From: Vulcanimicrobiota bacterium
GTDB taxonomy: Bacteria > Vulcanimicrobiota > Vulcanimicrobiia > Vulcanimicrobiales > Vulcanimicrobiaceae
Reading direction: 5' to 3'
Length of the DNA: 34,088 nt
Assembly: GCA_019233415.1 (NCBI GenBank)
Contig: JAFAMK010000203.1
Location: 1 to 34,088, forward strand
Position numbers and translations under genes: made by a program. The notes beneath the pieces are model-generated. The model was not told where the DNA came from and made no database searches. It was given only the letters and a program-made list of their open reading frames with translations. Shown in pieces: positions 9,394-18,717 of the stretch. Position 1 is the stretch's first letter. Every line of letters starts with the position of its first letter.

Positions 9394-10299
9394 ATGCTTG
9401 CTTCGATCCGCCGGCCGACGTTCGAAGACCTCAACCTCTCCACCGGGAAGCGCGCCCACCTCTGGAACCTGATGCACGGGCACGGCCCGGGCAACGGGAC
9501 GCTGATGATGCTCCCGATCGACCAGGGGCTGGAGCACGGCCCGGTCGACTTCTTCGACAATCCCGACGCGATCGACACGGACTGGGTGCTGCGGCTCGCG
9601 GTCGAGGGGAACTTCTCCGGGATCGCCTACCACGTCGGGCTCGCCGAAAAGTACCACAAGCAGTACGCCGGCCGCGTTCCGCTGGTGCTGAAGGTCAACG
9701 GGAAGACGAACGTTCCTCCCGACGACGAGTCGTTCAGCCCGCTCACGTCGAGCGTCGAAGACGCGGTGCGGCTCGGCGCCGACGCCGTCGGCTACACGGT
9801 CTACGTCGGCTCGCCGGCGCAAGACCGCGACCTTCGCCAAGCCAACGACGTCCGCCGCGACTGCGAAAAATACGGAATGCCGCTGATCGTGTGGGCGTAT
9901 CCGCGCGGCTCCGCGGTCAAGGCGAAGGGCGGTCAGGACTCGCTCTACGCGGTCGACTACGCGGCGCGCGTCGCGTGCGAGATCGGCGCCGACATCGTGA
10001 AGCTCAACGTGCCGAAGGCCGAAGAGGCCGCAGCGGCGTCGCCCAAACCCTACAACACGCTGACGATGTCGGAACTGGACGGGCTGCGCAAGGTCGTGAA
10101 GTCGGCGGGGCGCACGCTCGTGCTCGTCTCGGGCGGCTCGAAGCTCAGCGACGACGACACCGTGCACAAGGCGCGGCTCGCGATGGAAGCCGGCTGCGTG
10201 GGGCTGATCTTCGGGCGCAATATGTGGCAGCGGCACTGGGACGACGCCCGCGCGATGGCCGGCCGCATGCACGACCTCATGAAGGAGTTCGGGCAGTAG
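9394..10299 (+). CDS. Class I fructose-bisphosphate aldolase (FbaB/DeoC-LacD-like)
   Basis: LMMLPIDQGLEHGPVDFF; LVLKVNGKTN; GADAVGYTVYVGS; ADIVKLNVPKAEE; VLVSGGSKLSDDD; GLIFGRNMWQR. Confidence 0.88.
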   Translation: MLASIRRPTFEDLNLSTGKRAHLWNLMHGHGPGNGTLMMLPIDQGLEHGPVDFFDNPDAIDTDWVLRLAVEGNFSGIAYHVGLAEKYHKQYAGRVPLVLKVNGKTNVPPDDESFSPLTSSVEDAVRLGADAVGYTVYVGSPAQDRDLRQANDVRRDCEKYGMPLIVWAYPRGSAVKAKGGQDSLYAVDYAARVACEIGADIVKLNVPKAEEAAAASPKPYNTLTMSELDGLRKVVKSAGRTLVLVSGGSKLSDDDTVHKARLAMEAGCVGLIFGRNMWQRHWDDARAMAGRMHDLMKEFGQ

Positions 10300-10300
10300 C

Positions 10301-10534
10301 ATGACCACCGCGACGGTCGAAGGCCGCATCGAAGCGGCCCTCGACCGGATTCGCCCGGCGATCCGCCGCGACGGCGGCGACGTCTGGCTGGTGAAGGTCG
10401 ACGCGGACGTCGCCTACGTGCAGATGATCGGTGCCTGCGGCGGCTGCCCCGCCTCGCACGCGACGCTCAAAGGCGGAATCGAAGCGGTCGTCCGCGAGGA
10501 CGTCCCCGAAATCCGCGCCGTCGAGCAGCTCTAA
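10301..10534 (+). CDS. NifU-like Fe-S cluster scaffold protein (NifU C-terminal domain)
   Basis: 77 aa; IRPAIRRDGGDVWLVKV and the CxxC motif GACGGCPASHATLKGGIEAVVRE. Confidence 0.88.
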   Translation: MTTATVEGRIEAALDRIRPAIRRDGGDVWLVKVDADVAYVQMIGACGGCPASHATLKGGIEAVVREDVPEIRAVEQL

Positions 10535-10537
10535 CTC

Positions 10538-10565
10538 GCCCTTCGACAAGCTCAGGGTGACGGGG
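10538..10565 (+). repeat. Dispersed repeat copy 3
   Basis: gcccttcgacaagctcagggtgacgggg; fills the convergent gap between the NifU-like and CoxM-like genes. Confidence 0.85.
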
Positions 10566-10566
10566 A

Positions 10567-11436
10567 CTAGCTGAACCAGCCGCGCTTCTTCTTCGGTGAG
10601 GGCTGCGGACGCATGCGCACGGCGGTGCGTTGCGGTGCATCGGCTGCGGCGCCGTTGGTGTCGTTCGACGGCGGCTTTGCGCGTGCGGCTTCGAAGGCGT
10701 CGCGCAGCGTCGCGAGCGCGAGCGGAACGAGGGCGCGCGCAGCGGCGCTCGAACGCGCGTCGTTCGCGGGGATCGCGGTCGCCGCGAGTCGCGCCGCTTC
10801 GGCGAACATGTCGCGGTCGCAGCGCTGCTTCTCGAGCTTCGCCTCGGCGTCGGCCGCGCGGCGCATGTCACCGTCGAGGTCGATGAAGAAGCGCACGTTC
10901 TCGAAGCGCGCGAGCGGCGTGACGCGCAGGCCGACGGTGACGCCGAGGCTGAGCGGCGTCGCGCCGTCGTTCGTCGTGATGCGGCGTTCCGCGACGCCGA
11001 GCAGCGCGTTGCCGGCGGGCAATTCGATGGAGACCGGCAGTTCGTGCGCGGCGAGGGTCAACTCGTCGAGCGGCGCGATGCGCGTGCGGCCGAGGCCGAA
11101 GACGGTCACGCGCGCGTCGTGCAGCGCGAGGCGCATGCGCGCGTTGGCGAGCGACGCATCGGGCGGAATCACCGCCGGGAGCGACTCCTGCACCTTCGCG
11201 AGCGGAACGAATGCGCCGATCAGCGTGCTCCCGTTCGGCGCGACGGTGATCGCGCGCAGCTCGGGCAGCTCGCGCACGTCGACCGCGAAGTTCGTCGCGC
11301 CGCCGGCCGGTTCGAGCGCGACGCCGAGCAGCTCGCTCGCGCCGGCGTCGAACCGCGTGCGCTCGCGGTGGAGAAAGGCGAGGTTGTTGACGTCGCGCAT
11401 CGTCGCCGCGACTTGCCGTCCATCCCTGGGCTGCAT
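10567..11436 (-). CDS. FAD-binding molybdopterin dehydrogenase-like (CoxM/XdhB-like) orphan protein
   Basis: Weak family features: 'LEPAGGATNFAVDVRELPELRAI' (cf. AGGTDL), 'STLIGAFVPLAKVQ', 'ARVTVFGLGRTRIAPLDEL' and a C-terminal 'DARSSAAARALVPLALATLRDAFEAA'. ATG start at 11436 approximate. Confidence 0.5.
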   Translation of the reverse strand: MQPRDGRQVAATMRDVNNLAFLHRERTRFDAGASELLGVALEPAGGATNFAVDVRELPELRAITVAPNGSTLIGAFVPLAKVQESLPAVIPPDASLANARMRLALHDARVTVFGLGRTRIAPLDELTLAAHELPVSIELPAGNALLGVAERRITTNDGATPLSLGVTVGLRVTPLARFENVRFFIDLDGDMRRAADAEAKLEKQRCDRDMFAEAARLAATAIPANDARSSAAARALVPLALATLRDAFEAARAKPPSNDTNGAAADAPQRTAVRMRPQPSPKKKRGWFS

Positions 11437-11565
11437 CACGCGCCATGTTCGCCGTCGTGGCACGCGAGACCGTCGCAAACTGACGGATGCTCGGTTAGAA
11501 AATGGTCAGGTCGCGATTCAACCGGCCTTTGGAACGCAAAGTCTCCGCGCCACGGGCCGGGGCCT

Positions 11566-13005
11566 TCATGACGAGCGCGCGGCGCGCGCGAGCAAGGACG
11601 GCCGCACGTAGACGCGCGCGCGGCCGTCGGCGGCGATCAAAGACCATCCCTCGGGGCGCTCGGCGAGAAGACTGTCGAGCGCCCCGTCGCGTCGCACGAT
11701 CACCGCGTCGACGTGGTGCGCATCGAGGACGTGCCGCCAGCCGGTGTTTCCGTTCAGCACGGTCAGGTACTCACGCCATAGGCGCGGCGGATACGGGTCG
11801 CAGCGGCCGTCCATGAAGAAGCGCGCCGGACGCCGCTCTTCGAGGAAGAGGCTGCACCAGGCGAAGTCCTCGCAGAAGACGCGCGGCGGCGCTGTGCTGC
11901 GCGCGAGCAGTTCGCGCACGGGACCGACCGGCAACGCCGACGCGGCGCTCGGCGCACTGCGCCACGACGCGATCGGGATGATGACCGCGACGAGCGTGGC
12001 CGCTGCGGCCGTGACCCACGCGGCAGCGCGCACGCTGCGCGTCGGCTGTTCGCGACGCGTGGCGGCGCGCGGCAGCGCCGCGAGCGCGATCGGCGCGACC
12101 GCGAACGCGAACAGCGGGACGTTGCGGACCGCGGTGAAGAGCAGCACGCCGAACGCGAGCGCGACGAGCCGGTCGCGGAGCGGTGCGCGCACGCCGAAGG
12201 CGACGAGTGCGAGGACGAGCGGGAGCGCGCCGAGCGTGAACGCCACGCTGTTCAGGCTCGTCGCGCCCCACTCGCTGATGGCGTGGCGGATGGGGCTCGC
12301 CAAGAGCCCGACGGCATAGCGCGGCAAGTCGAGGCCGAGCGGCGTCAGCGTCGTCGCGAACGCGCATGCGCCGGCGATCATCGCGTAGCGGCGCACCGCC
12401 GGCGAGAACCCACGGTCGCGCAGCGCCGCGGCGACCGCGACGAGCAGTACCACGAGCGGTGCGAGGAACACGCTCGCGTGCAGGTTCGCCCATACCAGCG
12501 TCAGCGGAATTGCGGCCCACGCGAGCGGACCCTCACGTTCGAGCAGCCACAGCAGCAGCGCAACGCCCGCCCAGCCGACGACCTGCACGCGTGTCCCGAA
12601 CGATTGGATCGTCGCGAGGCCGCAGAGCAGCACCGCGGCCGACGTCGCCGCCGCGGAGACCCCGCGCCGCGCGCAGCGTAACACGACCGCGACGAGCGCG
12701 ACGCCGACCAGCAGCGCGCACGCGAGCGGCACGAGCCACGCCAGACCGTGATCGATGCTCGCGGCGAGCGCGGTCGAGAAGAGCCACTCCTGCGGCGTCC
12801 ACGGCGCGCCGGCGGCGGCGAACGTCTCGGGGCCGAGCGCACGTGGGATCGCGTGTTCGTGCAGGATGCGCTCGCCGAGCCAGCGCTGCCAGATGCGGTC
12901 GCCGTCTTGCGGCGGAAACGCGATCGCGACCGCGATCAGCCGGCCGACGACCGCGGCGACGCACAGCCACGGCAGCAATCGGTCCGGGTTCAGGCGTGCG
13001 CTCAC
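11566..13005 (-). CDS. Polytopic membrane protein, glycosyltransferase-C-like
   Basis: VSARLNPDRLLPWLCVAAVVGRLIAV...; about 10 hydrophobic segments and a soluble C-terminal part with conserved-looking 'FCEDFAWCSLFLEERRPARFFMDGRCDPYPPRLWREYL'. GTG start overlaps the upstream gene stop (GTGA). Confidence 0.6.
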   Translation of the reverse strand: MSARLNPDRLLPWLCVAAVVGRLIAVAIAFPPQDGDRIWQRWLGERILHEHAIPRALGPETFAAAGAPWTPQEWLFSTALAASIDHGLAWLVPLACALLVGVALVAVVLRCARRGVSAAATSAAVLLCGLATIQSFGTRVQVVGWAGVALLLWLLEREGPLAWAAIPLTLVWANLHASVFLAPLVVLLVAVAAALRDRGFSPAVRRYAMIAGACAFATTLTPLGLDLPRYAVGLLASPIRHAISEWGATSLNSVAFTLGALPLVLALVAFGVRAPLRDRLVALAFGVLLFTAVRNVPLFAFAVAPIALAALPRAATRREQPTRSVRAAAWVTAAAATLVAVIIPIASWRSAPSAASALPVGPVRELLARSTAPPRVFCEDFAWCSLFLEERRPARFFMDGRCDPYPPRLWREYLTVLNGNTGWRHVLDAHHVDAVIVRRDGALDSLLAERPEGWSLIAADGRARVYVRPSLLARAARSS

Positions 13006-14429
13006 GCGACCACCGGCACGACGCGCAGCGACGCGTTCCGCGCGCGACGCGCAAGCGGCGTCATGAACGCGGCGCGCACGACGGCAACGAGACCACAGGC
13101 GAGACCGGTCAGCGTCACCATGCGCAGCCACTGCGTCAGCAGCGACGGGCGCGCGAGCACCGCGCGCGAGAACTCGCCCCAGCTGCGCTCGGCGAGCGAG
13201 TCGGCCGGAAATGCGTGCGGGACGAAGGTGACGTCGGCCGGGCCGAGTCCGGCGAGCGCGAACCCGAGCAGCGAGAGCGAGAAGACCGCGGAAAGTGCGG
13301 CGAGCACGAGCCCGGCGCGGCGACCGATCGCCGCCGCCCCGAACGCGCCGACGAGCAGCGGCGCGAACCCGGCCAGTACGGTCGAGCAGAGCACGTTCCA
13401 CGGGATCATCGCGACGGCGAGGCCGCTCGCGGCCAGCGAGCGCACCTGCGGGAACCGCGCGCAGACGTAGAGGATCGCCGGAAACGCGATCGCGAGCTGC
13501 TGGAAGTGGACGTGCACCCCGCCGAAGACGGCAAACGCGGGCGGGATCAGGACGATCGGCGCCCGGTCGCCGCACACGCGCGCGAGCCGGTGCGCGACGA
13601 CGATCCCGATCGCAACCATGCCAGCGAACATCGCCTCGCCGAGGCGAACCGCGAGCGGCGCGGCGACGCCGAACGACGTCAGCACCGAGGTGAGGCTGTA
13701 CTGCCATTCGTACGCGTTGGCGAGCGCGTGCGCGGGAATGACCTCGCGCACGTACTGCACGGTCGTCGGAACGCCGACCGCCGCGACGCTGATCGCTCCA
13801 AGCGCGAGCCCGAAGCCGACCAGCGGCAACCGCGTCCGCGGAGCCAGCACGAACATCGCGGCGAGCGCAGGAAGCGCCAAGTGCGGCTCGATCGCTGCCG
13901 CTGCCGCGCATGCGCTCGCCGCGGTCCAGCGGCCGTTGCGCAGCAGCAGCGCGGCACCGGCGAGTGCGACGAACACCAGCGGCGTCGGCTGGCCGACGTA
14001 CCACGTGACGGTCGCGGTGATCGCGGCGAAGACGACGTTCAGCAGCGCGCTCGACGTGCCGGTGACGCGCGCCCACAGCGACGTCGCGGCGACCATCGCG
14101 GCGATCAGCACCGCGAGCCACGCCGCCGCGGCGAGCGGGAACGGCAGCAGCGCGAACGGCACGAAGAAGGCCAGCGCGTACGGCGGAAGCGGCGCGGGGA
14201 GCGCGACGCGCAGCAGCGAGCGCGGCGGCGCCGGCGGCCCCGCGTGCTGCTCGCAACTCCGCAGCGGCTCTTCGAGGTACGGGTTGGCGTGCTGGGCGAC
14301 GGCCGCGCTCGCGCAGTAGAACGCGCGGAAGTCGCCTTCGAGGTACGACGGGCGCGAGAGCGGGTTGAGCAGGACCATCGCGGCAAGAATCGTTGGCGCG
14401 AGGAACCATGCGAGCCGGCGCGCGGTCAC
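13002..14429 (-). CDS. DUF2029/GT87-like polytopic glycosyltransferase
   Basis: VTARRLAWFLAPTILAAMVLLNPLSRPSYLEGDFRAFYCASAAVAQHANPYLEEPLRSCE (GT87-like D-F and 'NPY' region) followed by many TM helices. GTGA overlap with the TadE-like gene. Confidence 0.65.
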   Translation of the reverse strand: MTARRLAWFLAPTILAAMVLLNPLSRPSYLEGDFRAFYCASAAVAQHANPYLEEPLRSCEQHAGPPAPPRSLLRVALPAPLPPYALAFFVPFALLPFPLAAAAWLAVLIAAMVAATSLWARVTGTSSALLNVVFAAITATVTWYVGQPTPLVFVALAGAALLLRNGRWTAASACAAAAAIEPHLALPALAAMFVLAPRTRLPLVGFGLALGAISVAAVGVPTTVQYVREVIPAHALANAYEWQYSLTSVLTSFGVAAPLAVRLGEAMFAGMVAIGIVVAHRLARVCGDRAPIVLIPPAFAVFGGVHVHFQQLAIAFPAILYVCARFPQVRSLAASGLAVAMIPWNVLCSTVLAGFAPLLVGAFGAAAIGRRAGLVLAALSAVFSLSLLGFALAGLGPADVTFVPHAFPADSLAERSWGEFSRAVLARPSLLTQWLRMVTLTGLACGLVAVVRAAFMTPLARRARNASLRVVPVVA

Positions 14430-14869
14430 TGCGAGATCACCATCTGCGAGCTGCCGCGCATCGTCATCGTGAAGTTCGGGAGCAGCGAGACGATGAACGT
14501 GAACGGATAGCTGGTCTGCACGTTCACCGTGCAGCCGGCGCTCTGGAAGGGCGAGCCCGCGCAGGCCGTCCCGGTCGACCAGGTCGTCGTGACGGTCAGA
14601 TGCGTCGCGTCGATCCCGGGGACGAGGCCGCGCACGTAGGTCCGAATCTGCGCCGCCGTCGCCGGGCAGCCACTGAGCGTGCACGACGATCCGTGGACCA
14701 CCGCGTAGCGCGCGCCTTCCTTCGCCGCGTTCGCGACGAGGTGGTTGGCGTACATCGCGCGCCCGACGTCGACGATTCCGACGATCATCGTCATCAGCGC
14801 CGCGACGGCGAGCGCGAACTCGGCGATCGTGCTCCCGCGTTCGCCCTCGCGCGACGGCGCGGCGATCAC
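14426..14869 (-). CDS. TadE-like pseudopilin
   Basis: N-terminal ERGSTIAEFALAVAALMTMIVGIVDVGRAMYANHLVANAAKEGARYAV, typical TadE-like leader/TM. GTG start, GTGA overlap. Confidence 0.85.
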   Translation of the reverse strand: MIAAPSREGERGSTIAEFALAVAALMTMIVGIVDVGRAMYANHLVANAAKEGARYAVVHGSSCTLSGCPATAAQIRTYVRGLVPGIDATHLTVTTTWSTGTACAGSPFQSAGCTVNVQTSYPFTFIVSLLPNFTMTMRGSSQMVISQ

Positions 14870-15315
14870 TGCGGCACCCGCATGACCGCGGTCGCACTGA
14901 CCGGAAACGACGACTGAATCCCCGGGTAGTGCAGCACCGTGGTGTACGAGCCGTTCACGCGCACCTGGACATAGACGAGGCGGTGGCTGCTCGCGCAATC
15001 GCTCGCCAGGCACGTGGAGGTGCTCCCGTCGGCGCACTGGCAGAACTGCGAGGCGGTCGCCGTGACGCCGGTGATCCCGGACGCGTCGGCGGTCGCCGCG
15101 TTCTGCATCCCCGTCGTGTCGGAGGCGGTGGCGAGGTTCTGCGCGCCGTACTGGACGCCGGCGCGCGCCGCGCCCGCGACGCCGACGCCGTAGGTGGAGA
15201 AGCGGCCCAGCTCGACCGTGCCGGCGAGTAGGAACAACAGCAGCGGCGTTACGACCGCCATTTCGGCGAGCGCAGAGCCGCGCTCGTCGCGGCGCAGTCG
15301 GTCGAGATCGATCAT
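14866..15315 (-). CDS. TadE-like pseudopilin
   Basis: MIDLDRLRRDERGSALAEMAVVTPLLLFLLAGTVELGRFSTYGVGVAGAARAGVQYG. Confidence 0.85.
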   Translation of the reverse strand: MIDLDRLRRDERGSALAEMAVVTPLLLFLLAGTVELGRFSTYGVGVAGAARAGVQYGAQNLATASDTTGMQNAATADASGITGVTATASQFCQCADGSTSTCLASDCASSHRLVYVQVRVNGSYTTVLHYPGIQSSFPVSATAVMRVPQ

Positions 15316-15328
15316 CGGTGGTCTCCGG

Positions 15329-16495
15329 TCACTCGCCGAGCGCCGCATGTTGCAGTCCCGGGAAGCTCTGGTTGGCAGGGATGGTGGCGTTGGCCGCGTT
15401 CATGTTGAGGCTGCTGGCGATGATGAACAACCACGACCCGAACGACGCATTCGCGTTGACGAGCGCAGCTGGGAAGTAGAGCGCGCCCGCGAGGCCGGTC
15501 CCGCCGCTCCCATTCAGGTTCGGGTTGTTGCTGTTGCTCGGCGGTTGGTAGAAAAGCATCCCCGCGGTATTGCCGCTCGCCGGAGCGGTCAGGTTGAACG
15601 TCGTCGCGTTCGCGTTGACCGAGTTGTTCGGCAGGTCGAACGTGACGCCGGTGCCGGTCATTGTGCTGCCGTTCACGTTGAGGCTGCCGCCGGTTATCAC
15701 GTAGACGCCTGCGTTGAACGTGACGTTCGCGCCGTTGAGGGTGAGTCCACCGCAGTAGACGCCGGGGCTCAGCGTGGTGGTCGACCCGTTCAGCGCAAGG
15801 TTCGAGAAGCTGCACGGCGAGGTCGCCGGCGGATGGGCGGCCAGGTAGGCGCAGCCTGCGATCTGCGGACACGGATCCGTCACCGGCACGACCGTCGTCG
15901 GCTGCGCCTCGGGGAACGTCGACGCGTTCACGGTGACGCCGCCGACCGTGCCCACCTCGGCCGCGGTGACCGTGGAGCCGTTCATGGTGATGCCGCCGTT
16001 CGAGACGACGCCGCAGCTCGGCGCGTTGATCGTCGAGCTGTTCATGTTGCTCACGCCGTTTCCGAGCATGTAGACGCAGGCATGCGGGACGTTGGCGAAC
16101 GCTGCGACGGCGCGCGCCTGTACCCACGCGTACGACGTTCCGAAGACGTGTTCGAAGAACGTCGCGTGCTTCGCGGCGACGATCACCTCGACGGCGTTCG
16201 CGTTCCCGGCGTATGCACCGGAAACGGGCGGATGGTTCACCGTGACGGTCACCGTCGCGCCGTTGTCGTCGGTGAAGCCGTTCAGCGCGGCGTCGTGTTT
16301 GGCGGCCGCGGTCACGTCGGCCGAGGCGGGATAGTTGAGCTCGGTCGCGCCCGCCAGCGCGGCGCCGTCGGCGGCGGTCTGCTGCAGCCGCTGCTGGTAG
16401 TGCAGCGTGCCCACGTCGACGGCGAGCGCGGCGGCGCCGCACAGGGCGGCGAGCGCGAGCGCGGCGACCGGCAGGACCTGTCCCCGGTTCTCCAT
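15329..16495 (-). CDS. TadG-like pilus-assembly protein with Asn-rich repetitive C-terminal region
   Basis: MENRGQVLPVAALALAALCGAAALAVDVGTLHYQQRLQQTAADGAALAGA (TadG N-terminus) followed by N-G-S/T-rich repeats (LNGSTTTLSPGVYCGGLTLNGANVTFNAGVYVITGGSLNVNGSTMTGTGVTF). Confidence 0.85.
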   Translation of the reverse strand: MENRGQVLPVAALALAALCGAAALAVDVGTLHYQQRLQQTAADGAALAGATELNYPASADVTAAAKHDAALNGFTDDNGATVTVTVNHPPVSGAYAGNANAVEVIVAAKHATFFEHVFGTSYAWVQARAVAAFANVPHACVYMLGNGVSNMNSSTINAPSCGVVSNGGITMNGSTVTAAEVGTVGGVTVNASTFPEAQPTTVVPVTDPCPQIAGCAYLAAHPPATSPCSFSNLALNGSTTTLSPGVYCGGLTLNGANVTFNAGVYVITGGSLNVNGSTMTGTGVTFDLPNNSVNANATTFNLTAPASGNTAGMLFYQPPSNSNNPNLNGSGGTGLAGALYFPAALVNANASFGSWLFIIASSLNMNAANATIPANQSFPGLQHAALGE

Positions 16496-16497
16496 CG

Positions 16498-17940
16498 TCA
16501 GCGCGTGAGCACTTGCGGCGTCATCACGAAGACGACATCGGTCTGCTGGCTCTGGTAGCGCGTCGAGCGGAACAGTTTCCCGAGTACCGGCAGGTCGCCG
16601 AGCAGCGGGATCTTGTCGATGTTGCGCTGCTCGATGCGGCGCAACAGGCCGCCCATCACGATCGACTCGCCGGACTTCGTGATCACGTCGGTCGAGAGCC
16701 GGCTCGTCTTGAGCGCGGGGATCGTGAACCCGCTCAGCGTCACGCCGTCCTGGAAGTCGAGGTCGGAGACTTCCGGCGCGATCACCGTCTCGACGCCGCC
16801 GTCGCCGAGGATCGTCGGCGTGACCTTCAGCGACACGCCGAAGTCCTTGTACGAGACGGCGATCTGCTGCGGGCCCGAGGCGTACGGAATCGGAATCTGT
16901 CCGCCGACGAGGAAGTTCGCCTCGCGGCCGGGGAGCGTGACGAGATCGGGCGACGAGAGCAGCTTCGCGTGACCGCTCTGCAGCACGAGGTTCAGCGTCG
17001 GCGCGAGCGTGATCGAGCGGAAGAACCCGCCGATGTTCAGCGCGCGGCCGGGGATCCCGGGAGCCCCCGAACTCGACGAGCCGGCCGTCGGCGATTCGAC
17101 CACCGGGAACTGCGGCTGGCCGAGCGCGTACGTGCCGTCGGGGTTGAACGTCGCCGACTGCAGGTTGATGCCGAGGTTGCGCAGCGCCGTGTCGTCGACT
17201 TCGAGGATATAGACTTTCACGTCGACTTGGCTGACGGTCGCGGACTCCAGCCGGTCGATCACTTTCCCGTCGGTCGCGAGATACGGACCCGCGAGTGCGC
17301 GGATGCGCGCGAGCACGCGTTCCGCGGTCGTGCGGTCGGGAACCGGACCGCTCGCGATCAGGTTCCCCTTCAGGTCGCGGTCGATGCGCACGCCCGCGGT
17401 CGACGGATCGGCGGCGAGCTCGCTCTGCAGCGGCCCGAGCGGGTGCGCGACGGTGACGGCGTTGACGATCGTGTACTTGTCGCTCGTCGCGAGCGGCTCG
17501 AACCGCGCGGCGACGTCGTTCAGGCGTGCGAGACGGTCGCCGTTCGCGACGCTGCCGCTGACGACGACGGAGTGTTCGAACGCGTCGACGTGCACGTCGG
17601 GATCGGCGATCGCGGCCTGCAGCATCTTCTGCAAACCGACGAGGCTCTGTTCGTTGACCGCGACGTCGTAGGCGCGCCGGCCGGTGGTCGTCCACACGAA
17701 CAGCGTCGTGTGTCCCGACGTTTTGCCGTTGAGCACGACGTCGGTGTTGCCGAGCGGGACGACGCCGACGATCTTCGCATCGCCCACGGCGACGCGCGTG
17801 AGGCCCGGTGCGTGGATCACCGTCGACTGTCCGGTTTGCAGAGTTATTACATTCGGAGCGTCGGCGCCCGCGGCGAGCGGCGCCGCCGCGAGTGCGGCGA
17901 GGGCAGCCGCGGCGAGCGTCCTGCGAAGGTTCGTGAACAT
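16498..17940 (-). CDS. cpaC: Type II/IV secretion system secretin (CpaC/RcpA)
   Basis: Signal peptide; pilus-and-BON domains (ITLQTGQSTVIHAPGLTRVAVGDAKIVGVVPL; DPDVHVDAFEHSVVVSGSVAN); secretin core (VDVKVYILEVDD; LLSSPDLVTLPGREANFLVGGQIPIP; VMGGLLRRIEQRNIDKIPLLGDLPVLGKLFRS). Confidence 0.93.
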   Translation of the reverse strand: MFTNLRRTLAAAALAALAAAPLAAGADAPNVITLQTGQSTVIHAPGLTRVAVGDAKIVGVVPLGNTDVVLNGKTSGHTTLFVWTTTGRRAYDVAVNEQSLVGLQKMLQAAIADPDVHVDAFEHSVVVSGSVANGDRLARLNDVAARFEPLATSDKYTIVNAVTVAHPLGPLQSELAADPSTAGVRIDRDLKGNLIASGPVPDRTTAERVLARIRALAGPYLATDGKVIDRLESATVSQVDVKVYILEVDDTALRNLGINLQSATFNPDGTYALGQPQFPVVESPTAGSSSSGAPGIPGRALNIGGFFRSITLAPTLNLVLQSGHAKLLSSPDLVTLPGREANFLVGGQIPIPYASGPQQIAVSYKDFGVSLKVTPTILGDGGVETVIAPEVSDLDFQDGVTLSGFTIPALKTSRLSTDVITKSGESIVMGGLLRRIEQRNIDKIPLLGDLPVLGKLFRSTRYQSQQTDVVFVMTPQVLTR

Positions 17941-18045
17941 GGTCCGAGTATGCACCGTGTGAGCGTTGTCACGGCGTTGTCGCACCATCAAGTGTTCCGC
18001 GACGGTCTTTTCAGCGCGGTTCGGACCCGTTACGATGCGGCCACG

Positions 18046-18477
18046 ATGCACGTCAACACCTGGCCCGCTCTGATCCTCGGCACGACGCTCCTCACCGGCG
18101 CAGCGTTCACGACGCCCGCCGATGCGCAACCGTCGCCCGCCACGACTGCGCCGGTCACGCTCACGCTGACGCGCGACGGCGGCCACGAAGCCGTCGTCGC
18201 GACCGGGAACGCTCCCGCCGCACGTCCCGTCGAGCTCGCCGCGTACGCAACGTACTCGCGCGATCTTCCGACGGTGCTCCTCAGCCGCCGCGTCGTCACC
18301 AGCGACGCGAACGGCCGATTCACCACGACGCTCGCGCTCGCACCCGCCTACTTCCGCGGCGCGCTCGTGACCGTCGTCGCGCGGTCCGTGCCGGACGGGC
18401 CGAGCGCAACGGCGCGCATCAGCGTGACCGCTCCCAACGATCCGGCAGCCGCGGACGCGGATCCATCCGATCACTAG
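18046..18477 (+). CDS. Secreted hypothetical protein
   Basis: Signal peptide MHVNTWPALILGTTLLTGAAFTTPADA-QPS and a beta-rich mature part; divergent from the secretin and upstream of the flp genes. Confidence 0.6.
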   Translation: MHVNTWPALILGTTLLTGAAFTTPADAQPSPATTAPVTLTLTRDGGHEAVVATGNAPAARPVELAAYATYSRDLPTVLLSRRVVTSDANGRFTTTLALAPAYFRGALVTVVARSVPDGPSATARISVTAPNDPAAADADPSDH

Positions 18478-18554
18478 CCACCCGAAAACACAAAGTTAAC
18501 TCGACGTCACCCCACCTTCCCACCTTGTTCGCATCCCCCAAGGAGAATCATCAC

Positions 18555-18716
18555 ATGATCAAGTCGTTTCGTTCCATCCTCACCGACGAGAGCGGCCAGG
18601 GCCTCGCGGAATACGGTCTCATCCTGGGTCTCATCGCAGTCGTCTGCGTCGCCGCGGTGGTCTTCCTCAGCGGTCGTATCCAGGGTCTGCTCAGCAACGT
18701 CGGATCGAGCATCTGA
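18555..18716 (+). CDS. flp: Flp family type IVb pilin 1
   Basis: MIKSFRSILTDESGQG/LAEYGLILGLIAVVCVAAVVFLSGRIQGLLSNVGSSI: prepilin G/xxEYG motif; AGGAGA SD-like sequence at 18541. Confidence 0.95.
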   Translation: MIKSFRSILTDESGQGLAEYGLILGLIAVVCVAAVVFLSGRIQGLLSNVGSSI

Positions 18717-18717
18717 C

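Noticed and set aside
7290-10304. 1004-aa plus-strand ORF
   Set aside because: Arg/Ala-rich, low-complexity reading antisense to ppx and the oxidoreductase and out of frame with UbiA and the aldolase; typical GC-driven spurious ORF.
11566-14409. 947-aa minus-strand ORF as one protein
   Set aside because: The first ~470 residues are an out-of-frame reading of the GT87-like gene; the real gene most likely begins at GTG 13005.
16513-18045. Plus-strand N-terminal part of the 654-aa ORF
   Set aside because: Antisense to the secretin; only the segment from 18046 onward has a signal peptide and coding character.
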